NCBI GenBank assembly: GCA_946221765.1
Contig: CAMIMK010000133.1
Location: forward strand, 1-8,259
DNA from: an uncultured Rhodovulum sp.
Lineage (GTDB): Bacteria > Pseudomonadota > Alphaproteobacteria > Rhodobacterales > Rhodobacteraceae
DNA: 8,259 nt
Direction: 5' to 3'
The position numbers and the translations under genes were made by a program. A model generated the notes under the pieces. It ran no database searches. It was not told the origin of the DNA and saw only the letters and a list, made by a program, of their open reading frames with translations. Below, piece after piece: positions 1 through 8,191 of the stretch (its first letter is position 1; every line of letters begins with the position of its first letter).

Positions 1-63
1 ACCCTCCCGGTGCGGATTTGCCGCCACGCAGGGACGGACTAGGTGGGAGCCTCTGCACCTTGC

Positions 64-73
64 AGGGAGAAGG
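64..73 (+). promoter_or_regulatory. Ribosome binding site of the SDR gene
   Basis: AGGGAGAAGG is a purine-rich Shine-Dalgarno stretch. Its GGAGA core ends 5 nt before the ATG at 76. It decides the start in favour of 76 over the in-frame GTG at 43, which has no comparable site. Confidence 0.65.
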
Positions 74-75
74 CC

Positions 76-756
<681 letters not shown>

Positions 757-774
757 GGCCGGTCCCGCGCGGCC
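757..774 (+). terminator. Weak stem-loop directly after the SDR stop
   Basis: GGCCG (757-761) pairs with CGGCC (770-774) around an 8-nt loop. There is no T-tract and the stem is only 5 bp, so this is at best a weak terminator or a chance GC hairpin. Confidence 0.25.
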
Positions 775-812
775 GGGCGTGTCCTCCCTCCCCCGTTTGT
801 CTGAATCGACGC

Positions 813-824
813 GCGGGCGCCCGC
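813..824. repeat. 12-bp perfect palindrome upstream of gfa
   Basis: GCGGGCGCCCGC is a perfect inverted repeat 46 nt before the gfa start. It could be an operator half-site pair or a short hairpin, but in DNA this GC-rich it may be chance. I see no convincing -35/-10 pair around it. Confidence 0.3.
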
Positions 825-858
825 AATGCGACAGTGGCCGTGATGGTGCCAAAGCTTC

Positions 859-864
859 GGGAGG
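859..864 (+). promoter_or_regulatory. Ribosome binding site of gfa
   Basis: GGGAGG sits 6 nt before the ATG at 871 and touches the alternative ATG at 865 with no spacer. The spacing favours 871 as the start, which also gives the usual family length. Confidence 0.75.
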
Positions 865-870
865 ATGCCG

Positions 871-1452
871 ATGGCCTACGAGAGCGTGACGATTCATCCG
901 GCCGTGGACAACGGGGTCAAACCCGGCCGCGCCGACTTCGGTGGCGGAACCCTGCGCTGCAAGTGCAGTTCCAACCCGGTCGAAGTGCGGGTCGGGGGCC
1001 AGACGGCCCACAACCACGTCTGCGGCTGCACCAAGTGCTGGAAGCCCGACGGCGCCACCTTCAGCCAGGTTGCCGTGGTTGGCCGGGACAAGGTGACCGT
1101 GACCGCCAATGCCGACAAGCTCAAGATCGTCAACGAGGCGGCGCCGATCCAGCGCCACGCCTGCACCGGCTGCGGCGTGCACATGTACGGCCGGATCGAG
1201 AACACCGAGCATCCGTTCTACGGGCTCGACTTCGTGCATACCGAACTGTCCGGCGAGTCCGGCTGGTCGGCGCCGGAATTCGCGGCCTTCGTCTCCTCCA
1301 TCATCGAATCGGGTGTCGATCCGTCCCGGATGGAGGGCGTGCGTGGCCGCCTGCGCGCGCTCGGGCTCGAGCCCTATGACTGCCTCTCGCCGCCGCTGAT
1401 GGATGCCATCGCGACCCATATCGCCAAGAAATCCGGCGCTCTCGCCGCCTGA
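871..1452 (+). CDS. gfa: S-(hydroxymethyl)glutathione synthase (Gfa)
   Basis: Glutathione-dependent formaldehyde-activating enzyme of the GFA/CENP-V fold, 193 residues. The family is described as speeding the condensation of formaldehyde with glutathione to S-hydroxymethylglutathione; whether it truly catalyses this or mainly binds glutathione has been debated. The zinc cysteines are all visible: C30 and C32 (CKC), C51, C53 and C56 (CGCTKC), C98 and C101 (CTGC). These match the seven positions I recall from the Paracoccus enzyme, offset by one. The stretches HVCGCTKCW, HMYGRIEN, FYGLDFVHTEL and SPPLMDAIATHIAK are close to Paracoccus Gfa. It lies 125 nt upstream of its pathway partner, the class III dehydrogenase, on the same strand. 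An ATG at 865 would add two residues, but the ribosome binding site favours 871. Nothing looks truncated or altered. Confidence 0.96.
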   Translation: MAYESVTIHPAVDNGVKPGRADFGGGTLRCKCSSNPVEVRVGGQTAHNHVCGCTKCWKPDGATFSQVAVVGRDKVTVTANADKLKIVNEAAPIQRHACTGCGVHMYGRIENTEHPFYGLDFVHTELSGESGWSAPEFAAFVSSIIESGVDPSRMEGVRGRLRALGLEPYDCLSPPLMDAIATHIAKKSGALAA

Positions 1453-1482
1453 CCCGCAGAAATACCCCCGTCCGGGGTTCAA

Positions 1483-1522
1483 GCCCGGGCATCATCCCCC
1501 CCCGGCCTGGCGCTTGCCCGGG
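1483..1522. repeat. Paired GCCCGGGC repeats in the gfa-dehydrogenase gap
   Basis: GCCCGGGCA (1483-1491) and TGCCCGGGC (1514-1522) form a 9-bp inverted repeat 22 nt apart, and each 8-bp core is itself palindromic. The right copy overlaps the 1501-1527 hairpin, so the two pairings exclude each other. As DNA, they could be two binding sites for a dimeric regulator. Confidence 0.4.
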
Positions 1523-1527
1523 CCGGG
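1501..1527 (+). terminator. Strong stem-loop between gfa and the dehydrogenase gene
   Basis: CCCGGCCTGG (1501-1510) pairs with CCGGGCCGGG (1518-1527), 10 bp including one G-U pair, around a 7-nt loop. It starts 48 nt after the gfa stop and ends 50 nt before the next ATG. No T-tract follows, so it may be a partial terminator, an mRNA-stabilising or processing structure, or an attenuator. Confidence 0.5.
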
Positions 1528-1563
1528 TCGCTGCCTGACGGTGGCGGCCCGATCAAAGACCTG

Positions 1564-1570
1564 AAGGAGA
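1564..1570 (+). promoter_or_regulatory. Ribosome binding site of the dehydrogenase gene
   Basis: AAGGAGA lies 7 nt before the ATG at 1578. It is a near-perfect Shine-Dalgarno site, consistent with high expression. Confidence 0.8.
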
Positions 1571-1577
1571 CAAGGGA

Positions 1578-2708
<1,131 letters not shown>

Positions 2709-2714
2709 GGCATC

Positions 2715-2743
2715 GGGGCGCGCAGTCGATGGCTGCGCGCCCC
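2715..2743. terminator. Perfect 11-bp stem-loop after the dehydrogenase gene
   Basis: GGGGCGCGCAG (2715-2725) pairs perfectly with CTGCGCGCCCC (2733-2743) around a 7-nt loop, starting 6 nt after the stop codon. No T-tract follows, as is common in high-GC genomes. It most likely ends the plus-strand transcript and could also stop minus-strand transcription arriving from mltB. Confidence 0.7.
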
Positions 2744-2767
2744 CGCTCTCACGCCGCGCCGGGCTCT

Positions 2768-2786
2768 TGGCGCGGCCTTCGCGCCA
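2768..2786. terminator. Second stem-loop in the convergent gap
   Basis: TGGCGCG (2768-2774) pairs with CGCGCCA (2780-2786) around a 5-nt loop. It lies between the two convergent genes and may serve the minus-strand mltB transcript. It has no T-tract on either strand, so support is weak. The rest of the gap 2709-2869 shows nothing else I can name. Confidence 0.35.
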
Positions 2787-2869
2787 CTATCCCTCGCCCG
2801 CGCCCGCCCGGTTCCTGTCGAACCGCCCCCTCCATCGCGTCGATCCGCACCGCCAGCCGCGGTCCGCCC

Positions 2870-4108
2870 TCAGCGCAGCTTCTGCAGGACCAGCGCGCTG
2901 GCATAGCCGTCCGGCACCATGCCGTTGGCGTGCTGGAAGGCGCGGATGGCGGTGATCGTGTCCGGGCCGATCACGCCGTCGGCCTTGCCGGTGGCATAGC
3001 CGCGGGCCGTCAGGCGTTCCTGGAGCTCGATCTTCTCGGACCGGCTCAACTCCCGCTCGCCGCGCGGCCAGCTGCCGACGAAGGGCCCGCCGCCGGCGAT
3101 GCGGTCGCCGAGATGGCCCACGCCCATCGCATAGGAGGTGGCGTTGTTGTATTTCTTGATGACGTAGAAATTCTGGTAGACGATGAAGGCCGGGCCCTTG
3201 GCTCCGGCGGGGGCGATGATCGCGGCCGGACCGTGATCGGGCAGCCGTCCACCGTTCAGCCGGGTCACGCCGCGCGCGGACCAGTCCGCCACCGGGCGCC
3301 GGTTCGAGGCATCGGCCGAGCCATAGTTGAAGCCCGCCGGCAGGCGCACTTCCAGCCCCCAGGGCCGGCCGTGCTGCCAGCCCGACTTCGCGAGATAGTT
3401 GGCCGCCGAGGCCAGCGCGTCGCGGGGATTGTCCGACCAGACGTCGCGCCGGCCGTCGCCGGTGAAGTCCTGCGCATAGCTGAGGTAGCTCGTCGGGATG
3501 AACTGCGTGTGGCCCATCGCCCCGGCCCAGGAGCCGACCATGTGGGAGGGGTCCACGTCGCCCGACTGGAGGATGCGCAGCGCCCCCACCAGCTGGTCCT
3601 CGGCGAAGCTGCGCCGGCGCCCCTCATAGGCGAGCGTCGCCAGGCTTTCGACCACCGGGATCGTGCCGCGATTGGCGCCGAAGTTCGATTCCATGCCCCA
3701 GATCGCCAGAACCGCCTCCGAATCGACACCGTAGCGGCTCTCGATCGCCGCCATCGTGTCGCTCAGTTCCGCCGCCTTGGCGCGGCCGGTCTCGACCCGG
3801 GTGGGCGAGGCGGCGCTGTCGAGATAGTCCCAGATCGGCTTGGTGAACTCGGCCTGCCGGCCGTCGAGCCGCACCACCTCCGCATTGACGCCGACCCCCG
3901 CGAAGGCGGCGTCGAAGACCTCCGGCCGGATGCCCTGCGCAAGCGCGCGCTGCCGGAAGCCTGCCCGCCATTCGACGAAGCTCGCCGGTTGTGGCGAGGG
4001 CAGGTCCCGCGCCACCGGCGCGCGGCTCTGGACGGGCGGATTGGCGCCGGCGCCGCAGCCGGCTGCCACCATCGCGAGCATCAACACCGTCAGGGGGGTG
4101 CGTTTCAT
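2870..4108 (-). CDS. mltB: MltB-type lytic murein transglycosylase, predicted lipoprotein
   Basis: A 412-residue peptidoglycan lytic transglycosylase of the GH103/SLT_2 family. Such enzymes cut between N-acetylmuramic acid and N-acetylglucosamine, leaving 1,6-anhydro-muramic ends. The N-terminus is a lipoprotein signal: KR, a hydrophobic run, then AAGC with C18 as the lipidation site (alanine at -3 is less usual than leucine). G19 after the cysteine fits outer-membrane sorting. E140 in WGMESNFG is the expected catalytic acid; GAMGHTQFIPTSY (196-208) is a family hallmark. An EF-hand-like loop, DFTGDGRRD (214-222), matches the calcium-loop region of E. coli Slt35. Residues about 354-412 form a PG_binding_1 domain (LQERLTARGY, DGVIGPDT, AFQ), which E. 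coli MltB lacks. The start at 4108 follows GGAGG and begins the signal peptide; an upstream in-frame start at 4177 would put 23 unlikely residues before it. It lies downstream of prfB on the same strand. Confidence 0.93.
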   Translation of the reverse strand: MKRTPLTVLMLAMVAAGCGAGANPPVQSRAPVARDLPSPQPASFVEWRAGFRQRALAQGIRPEVFDAAFAGVGVNAEVVRLDGRQAEFTKPIWDYLDSAASPTRVETGRAKAAELSDTMAAIESRYGVDSEAVLAIWGMESNFGANRGTIPVVESLATLAYEGRRRSFAEDQLVGALRILQSGDVDPSHMVGSWAGAMGHTQFIPTSYLSYAQDFTGDGRRDVWSDNPRDALASAANYLAKSGWQHGRPWGLEVRLPAGFNYGSADASNRRPVADWSARGVTRLNGGRLPDHGPAAIIAPAGAKGPAFIVYQNFYVIKKYNNATSYAMGVGHLGDRIAGGGPFVGSWPRGERELSRSEKIELQERLTARGYATGKADGVIGPDTITAIRAFQHANGMVPDGYASALVLQKLR

Positions 4109-4115
4109 GGGCCTG

Positions 4116-4120
4116 CCTCC
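4116..4120 (-). promoter_or_regulatory. Ribosome binding site of mltB
   Basis: On the minus strand GGAGG lies 7 nt before the ATG at 4108-4106. It fixes this start over the longer open frame beginning at 4177. The site is partly inside a possible long-range helix (4117-4127 with 4215-4225). Confidence 0.7.
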
Positions 4121-4225
4121 GAATATCGTGTTTTGCCCGGATGGTAGTGCCGTGCCCCCTCGAAAGAAAGCACGCATCGGTCATGCACCCCCGCATGCCG
4201 CTCAATTCCCGGTAGATATTCGAAG
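4117..4225 (-). promoter_or_regulatory. Possible leader helix over the mltB ribosome binding site
   Basis: In minus-strand RNA, CTTCGAATATC (4225-4215) can pair with GATATTCGGAG (4127-4117): 10 Watson-Crick pairs and one G-U pair. The second arm covers four of the five GGAGG bases. The arms are 87 nt apart. The helix matters only if the transcript begins upstream of 4225, for example by read-through from prfB. I found no clear promoter in 4109-4308. Confidence 0.3.
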
Positions 4226-4279
4226 CCAACACCAAGGGCAGGCCGCGCGGGATGCGCCGGCCGGGAGGGAAGCCTCTCC

Positions 4280-4300
4280 GCCCCGGCATCCCGCCGGGGC
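4280..4300 (-). terminator. Stem-loop after prfB
   Basis: GCCCCGGC (4280-4287) pairs perfectly with GCCGGGGC (4293-4300) around a 5-nt loop, 8 nt beyond the prfB stop on the minus strand. It has no T-tract. It probably ends or weakens the prfB transcript ahead of mltB. Confidence 0.55.
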
Positions 4301-4308
4301 AGCCTGCC

Positions 4309-5436
4309 TCAGTCCGCCGCCTGGGCCTCGGCGCGGCTCTTGCCGGAGACCTGCAACGCCAGCGCCGCGGCCATGAAGGCGTCGAGGTCGCCGTCGAGCA
4401 CGCCGCTGGTGTCCGAGGTCTCGTGGTTGGTGCGCAGGTCCTTCACCATCTGGTAGGGCTGCAGGACATAGCTGCGGATCTGGTTGCCCCAGCCCGCATC
4501 GCCCTTGGCCTCATGCGCCGCGGTGATCGCCTCGTTGCGCTTGCGCAGCTCCATCTCGTAGAGGCGCGACTTCAGCGCGGCCATGGCATTGGCGCGGTTC
4601 TGGTGCTGGGATTTCTCCGAGGAGGTCACCACGATCCCGGTCGGGATATGGGTGATGCGCACCGCCGAATCCGTGGTGTTGACGTGCTGGCCGCCCGCCC
4701 CGGACGAGCGATAGGTATCGATGCGGATGTCGTTCGCGGCGACCTCGATCTCGATGTTGTCGTCCACCACCGGATAGACCCAGATCGAGGAGAAGGACGT
4801 GTGCCGCCGCGCGGCGCTGTCATAGGGCGAGATCCGCACCAGCCGGTGCACGCCGCTCTCGGTCTTCAGCCAGCCATAGGCGTTCTGGCCGTTCACCCGG
4901 TAGGTGGCCGAGCGGATGCCGGCCTCGTCGCCCGCGCTCTCGGAGATGAGTTCGACCTTGTAGCCATGGGCCTCGGCCCAGCGCACATACATCCGCGCCA
5001 GCATCGCCGCCCAGTCGCAGCTCTCGGTGCCGCCGGCGCCCGCGTTCACTTCGAGGAAGGTGTCGTTGCCGTCCGCCTCACCGTCAAGCAGCGCCTCGGT
5101 CTCGCGCGCCGCCGCCCGCTCGCGCAGGTCGCGGATCGCCGCCTCGGCCTCGGCGACGATCTCCGTGTCGCCCTCGGCCTCGCCGAGCCCGATCAGTTCG
5201 ACCTGGTCCGACAGCTCGGTCGCCAGCGTCCGGTAGCCATCGATCGCATCCGACAGCGTCTGCCGCTCGCGCATCAGCTTCTGCGCCTTGGCGGGGTCGT
5301 TCCAGAGCTCGGGATTCTCGGACATCGCATTCAGCTCCTCGAGCCGATGCTCCGCCGTGTCCCAGCCGAGGCGCTGGCGCAGCAGCGCGAGCGACTTCTC
5401 GATCTCGGCGATCAGATGTTCGGTCTCGGCGCGCAT
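4309..5436 (-). CDS. prfB: Peptide chain release factor 2 (RF2)
   Basis: Class I release factor of 375 residues that recognises UAA and UGA in the ribosomal A site and triggers peptide release. The N-terminal helical domain runs to about residue 115. The stop-codon recognition loop reads SPYD (203-206), where E. coli RF2 has SPF; I recall SPY as usual in alphaproteobacteria. The catalytic GGQ is at 248-250 in SGAGGQHVN; its glutamine is normally methylated by PrmC. Other RF2 hallmarks are NAGAGGTESCDWA (131-143), GVHRLVR and RRHTSFSS. The frame is continuous from the start through RLGWDTAEHR (22-31), the region where many bacteria carry an in-frame UGA and CUUUGA slip site, so the autoregulatory +1 frameshift is absent. 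The start at 5436 matches RF2 N-termini and normal length; a weak GGGA lies upstream. It sits 97 nt after mrcA on the same strand. Confidence 0.97.
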   Translation of the reverse strand: MRAETEHLIAEIEKSLALLRQRLGWDTAEHRLEELNAMSENPELWNDPAKAQKLMRERQTLSDAIDGYRTLATELSDQVELIGLGEAEGDTEIVAEAEAAIRDLRERAAARETEALLDGEADGNDTFLEVNAGAGGTESCDWAAMLARMYVRWAEAHGYKVELISESAGDEAGIRSATYRVNGQNAYGWLKTESGVHRLVRISPYDSAARRHTSFSSIWVYPVVDDNIEIEVAANDIRIDTYRSSGAGGQHVNTTDSAVRITHIPTGIVVTSSEKSQHQNRANAMAALKSRLYEMELRKRNEAITAAHEAKGDAGWGNQIRSYVLQPYQMVKDLRTNHETSDTSGVLDGDLDAFMAAALALQVSGKSRAEAQAAD

Positions 5437-5469
5437 GTCTGTCCCGTGCAATCTGGCTGGAAGGGCGCT

Positions 5470-5497
5470 TTTATCGCTCCCTCGCGGAGGGGTAAAG
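5470..5497 (-). promoter_or_regulatory. prfB: Possible promoter of prfB
   Basis: On the minus strand CTTTAC (5497-5492) and GATAAA (5475-5470) are 16 nt apart and would start transcription roughly 25 nt before the prfB ATG. Each box matches the sigma-70 consensus only partly. It lies in the one A/T-richer patch of the mrcA-prfB gap. Confidence 0.25.
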
Positions 5498-5533
5498 CCG
5501 GACGGGCACGGCGCCGGATGGTCGGCCGGTGCC

Positions 5534-8077
5534 TCAGTAAAGCCCGCCCGAGGAGATCGAGCCCATCGACGGGTTGCTGGGCAGGTCCTTGGTCTGCCCC
5601 CCCACCTGCACCCGCTCGATGGCCGGGGCATTCTGGCTGTTCATCAGGTCGGCCCCGATCTTCCAGCCCCCGTCCACGGTCATGCCATAGGCGCCGACCA
5701 CGAGATCCTGCCCGTCGCGGACATATTCCGACTGGACGTTGTCGCCACTGGCGCTGTCCGGCAGGCGCTGGCCGGTCCGGCGGTCGATCTTGATGAACTG
5801 GCCGCCCGGGGGAACCGGCCAGCTGACGGGGCCCTGTCCTTCCATCGCGGCCTTGATGAACTCGACGAAGACCGGCGCGCAGAGCGTGCCGCCGAAGGCG
5901 CTCTCGCCAAGCGGCCGCGGGGTGTCGTAGCCCATGTAGCAGCCGGCGGCGATCCGCGGGCTGTAGCCGACGAACCACACGTCCTTCGCCTCGTTCGTGG
6001 TGCCCGTCTTGCCGGCGAGGTTCAGCTTCAGCCGCCCGACGGTGCCGGCGGCGGTGCCGCGGCTGACCACGCCCTGCAGCATCGAGGTGATCTGGTAGGC
6101 GGTGATCGGGTCCATGATCCGCTCGGCCCGGCTCAGGATCTCCGGATGCGCCGCCGCCTCCAGCGTCGGGCCGAGGCAGCCCTCGCAGGTCCGGCGGTCG
6201 TGGCGGTAGATGGTCTCGCCGTAGCGGTCCTGCACCCGGTCGACGAGGGTCGGCTGCACGCGGAGGCCGCCGTTGGCGAACATCGCATAGGCCGCCACCA
6301 CGTTGAACAGCGTCGTCTCCCCGGCCCCGAGCGAATAGGAGATGAGCTGGGGCATGTCCTTGTAGATGCCGAACCGCTCCGCATAGCCGGCGACCACGTC
6401 CATGCCCACGTCCTGGGCGATGCGCACCGTCATCAGGTTGCGCGACTGCTCCAGCCCGGTGCGGATCGGGGCGGGGCCGTAGAACTTGTCGCTGGAATTC
6501 TGCGGGCGCCAGATGCCGGCGGCGGTCTCGACCTCGACCGGGGCGTCGACGACGATCGTCGCGGGGGAATAGCCGTTGTCGAGGGCCGCGGCATAGACGA
6601 AGGGCTTGAAGGCCGACCCGGGCTGCCGCAGCGCCTGGGTCGCGCGGTTGAAGCCGCTCGACTGGTAGGAGAAGCCACCCTGCATGGCGAGGACGCGGCC
6701 CGTCGCGGTGTCCATGGCCATGAAGCCGCCCTGGATCGTCGGCACCTGCCGGTACGACCAGTCGGCCGGCTCGCCCTCCCGGGCCGCATTCTTGACCAGG
6801 ATGACGTCGCCCACGTCCCACATGTCGTCCGGGCCGGTGGCGGCGCGCAGGCGGCCGTTGTCGCCGCGGATCCGCGCCCAGCTCGCATCCTTGAAGGCGA
6901 GGAAATGCCCGTCCTCGTCCTCCGGCACGCCCTCGATGCCGATCCGGGCCGAGGTCTCGCCGATCGAGAGGATGAGCGCGGGGTGCCACTCGTCGATGTC
7001 GCGCGGGACGGCGGCCCCGCCGAGCGCCCGGCGCCAGCTGCCTTCGTCGGCGGGGTCGAAGCTCGCGGCATCCACCTTCGCGACCGGACCGTTGTAGATC
7101 CGCAGGCTGCGGTCATACTGCTCCAGCCCGTCGCGCAGCGCCCGCGCCGCCACCTTCTGCAGCGCCGGGTCGACAGTCGCGCGGATCGAGAGGCCGCCGG
7201 TGAAGAGTTCCTCGTCGCCGAGGCTTGCCGACAGCTGGCGGCGGATCTCGTCGGTGAAATAGTCGCGCGGCGGCATCGCCACCCGCGCCGAGGGCAGCCC
7301 GCCGCCCTGCACCGTCACCAGATCCTCGGCGCTCGCGGCCTGCGCCTCGGCCTCGGTGATATAGCCGTTCTCGCGCATCTGGCGGATGACATAGTTCCGC
7401 CGGTCGATCGCCTTCGCCTTCTGGCGCACCGGGTGCAGGTTGCTCGGCTCCTTCGGCAGCGCCGCGAGATAGGCGATCTCGGCGATCGACAGTTCCTCCA
7501 GCGACTTGGCGAAATAGACCTGCGCCGCCGCGGTCACGCCGTAGGAATTCTGGCCGAGGAAGATCTCGTTGAGGTAGAGTTCGAGGATCTTGTCCTTGGG
7601 CAGCGCCGCCTCCAGCCGGGTGGCGAGGATGATTTCCTTCACCTTGCGCTCGCCCGAGCGGTCGCCGCTCAGGAGGAAGTTCTTCATCACCTGCTGGGTG
7701 ATCGTCGAGGCGCCGCGCAGCCGGCCGCCATGGACCGCCGCGTCATAGACCGCCGCGCCGATGCCGACCGGGTCGAAGCCGCGGTGCTCGTAGAAATTCT
7801 TGTCCTCGGCCGAGATGAAGGCCTGCTTCACCCGGTCGGGGATCTCGTCGACCGGGGTGAAGATCCGCCGTTCGCGGGCGAATTCATCCATCAGCAGGCC
7901 CTCGCCGGAATAGATCCGGCTGAGCGTCGGGGGCTCGTAGCGTTCCAGCTGCGCCGTGTCGGGCAGGTCCTTGCCGTAGATCGCGAAGATCGCCATCACC
8001 CCGGCCAGGGCCATGATCGAGCCGATGACGGCCCAGCTGAAGAGAAATCCGAGGAAGCGAAGGATGAAGCGCGTCAC
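5534..8077 (-). CDS. mrcA: Penicillin-binding protein 1A, bifunctional peptidoglycan synthase
   Basis: Class A penicillin-binding protein of 847 residues (also ponA), anchored in the inner membrane with a periplasmic body; it polymerises lipid II glycan strands and crosslinks peptides. One transmembrane helix spans about residues 8-34. The GT51 glycosyltransferase follows (about 50-230): catalytic E91 in EDKNFYEHRGFD, GASTITQQVMKNF (122-134) and KVKEIILATRLE (145-156). An OB-like region typical of PBP1A lies roughly at 320-435. The transpeptidase (about 450-740) has S488-x-x-K491 in GSAFK, S545-R-N547 and K690-T-G692. A CxxC (C631, C634) sits between the last two motifs. The GTG at 8077 is taken as the start because basic residues and the helix follow at once; the next in-frame ATG lies inside the helix. 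Length is typical of alphaproteobacterial PBP1A. Its own promoter is visible upstream. Confidence 0.96.
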   Translation of the reverse strand: MTRFILRFLGFLFSWAVIGSIMALAGVMAIFAIYGKDLPDTAQLERYEPPTLSRIYSGEGLLMDEFARERRIFTPVDEIPDRVKQAFISAEDKNFYEHRGFDPVGIGAAVYDAAVHGGRLRGASTITQQVMKNFLLSGDRSGERKVKEIILATRLEAALPKDKILELYLNEIFLGQNSYGVTAAAQVYFAKSLEELSIAEIAYLAALPKEPSNLHPVRQKAKAIDRRNYVIRQMRENGYITEAEAQAASAEDLVTVQGGGLPSARVAMPPRDYFTDEIRRQLSASLGDEELFTGGLSIRATVDPALQKVAARALRDGLEQYDRSLRIYNGPVAKVDAASFDPADEGSWRRALGGAAVPRDIDEWHPALILSIGETSARIGIEGVPEDEDGHFLAFKDASWARIRGDNGRLRAATGPDDMWDVGDVILVKNAAREGEPADWSYRQVPTIQGGFMAMDTATGRVLAMQGGFSYQSSGFNRATQALRQPGSAFKPFVYAAALDNGYSPATIVVDAPVEVETAAGIWRPQNSSDKFYGPAPIRTGLEQSRNLMTVRIAQDVGMDVVAGYAERFGIYKDMPQLISYSLGAGETTLFNVVAAYAMFANGGLRVQPTLVDRVQDRYGETIYRHDRRTCEGCLGPTLEAAAHPEILSRAERIMDPITAYQITSMLQGVVSRGTAAGTVGRLKLNLAGKTGTTNEAKDVWFVGYSPRIAAGCYMGYDTPRPLGESAFGGTLCAPVFVEFIKAAMEGQGPVSWPVPPGGQFIKIDRRTGQRLPDSASGDNVQSEYVRDGQDLVVGAYGMTVDGGWKIGADLMNSQNAPAIERVQVGGQTKDLPSNPSMGSISSGGLY

Positions 8078-8103
8078 GTTGCCATTCCGGTGCGTGTGGC
8101 GCG

Positions 8104-8132
8104 ACCATATCGGACCGGGCCCCCGAGGTCAA
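8104..8132 (-). promoter_or_regulatory. mrcA: Sigma-70-like promoter of mrcA
   Basis: On the minus strand TTGACC (8132-8127), a 17-nt spacer and TATGGT (8109-8104) give five of six and four of six consensus matches at ideal spacing. Transcription would start near 8097, leaving a leader of about 20 nt before the GTG at 8077. Confidence 0.6.
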
Positions 8133-8158
8133 AAACCGACGGGCTGCCCTACACGCCA

Positions 8159-8189
8159 GCGCGAGGACGGCCCCGGCGGAGTCCCGCGC
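8159..8189 (-). terminator. Stem-loop after the gene at the right edge
   Basis: On the minus strand GCGCGGGAC (8189-8181) pairs with GTCCTCGCGC (8168-8159), 9 bp with one bulged base, around a 12-nt loop. It begins 2 nt after the stop codon of the partial gene and lies before the mrcA promoter. No T-tract follows directly. Confidence 0.4.
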
Positions 8190-8191
8190 GG

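Noticed and set aside
1..42. Open frame at the left edge ending in TAG at 40-42, possibly the tail of an upstream gene
   Set aside because: Only 13 codons are available, more than one frame is open here, and nothing recognisable is encoded. It cannot be told from chance.
43..75. GTG at 43 as an extended SDR start
   Set aside because: The extra 11 residues do not look like SDR sequence, and the strong ribosome binding site fits the ATG at 76.
4109..4177. Upstream start for mltB at 4177
   Set aside because: It would place 23 residues before a standard lipoprotein signal peptide and lacks the well-placed GGAGG that serves 4108.
5510..5533. Hairpin just after the mrcA stop as a terminator
   Set aside because: On the minus-strand RNA the two 8-nt arms contain an A-C mismatch and no T-tract follows. 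Pairing is better on the plus strand, where no gene ends.
4252..5793. A 513-codon plus-strand open frame opposite prfB and the end of mrcA
   Set aside because: It is antisense to release factor 2 and shows no recognisable motif. Its composition is that of a mirror frame in GC-rich coding DNA.
5412..6989. A 525-codon minus-strand open frame within mrcA
   Set aside because: It is the shifted frame of PBP1A, whose catalytic motifs all lie in the other frame.
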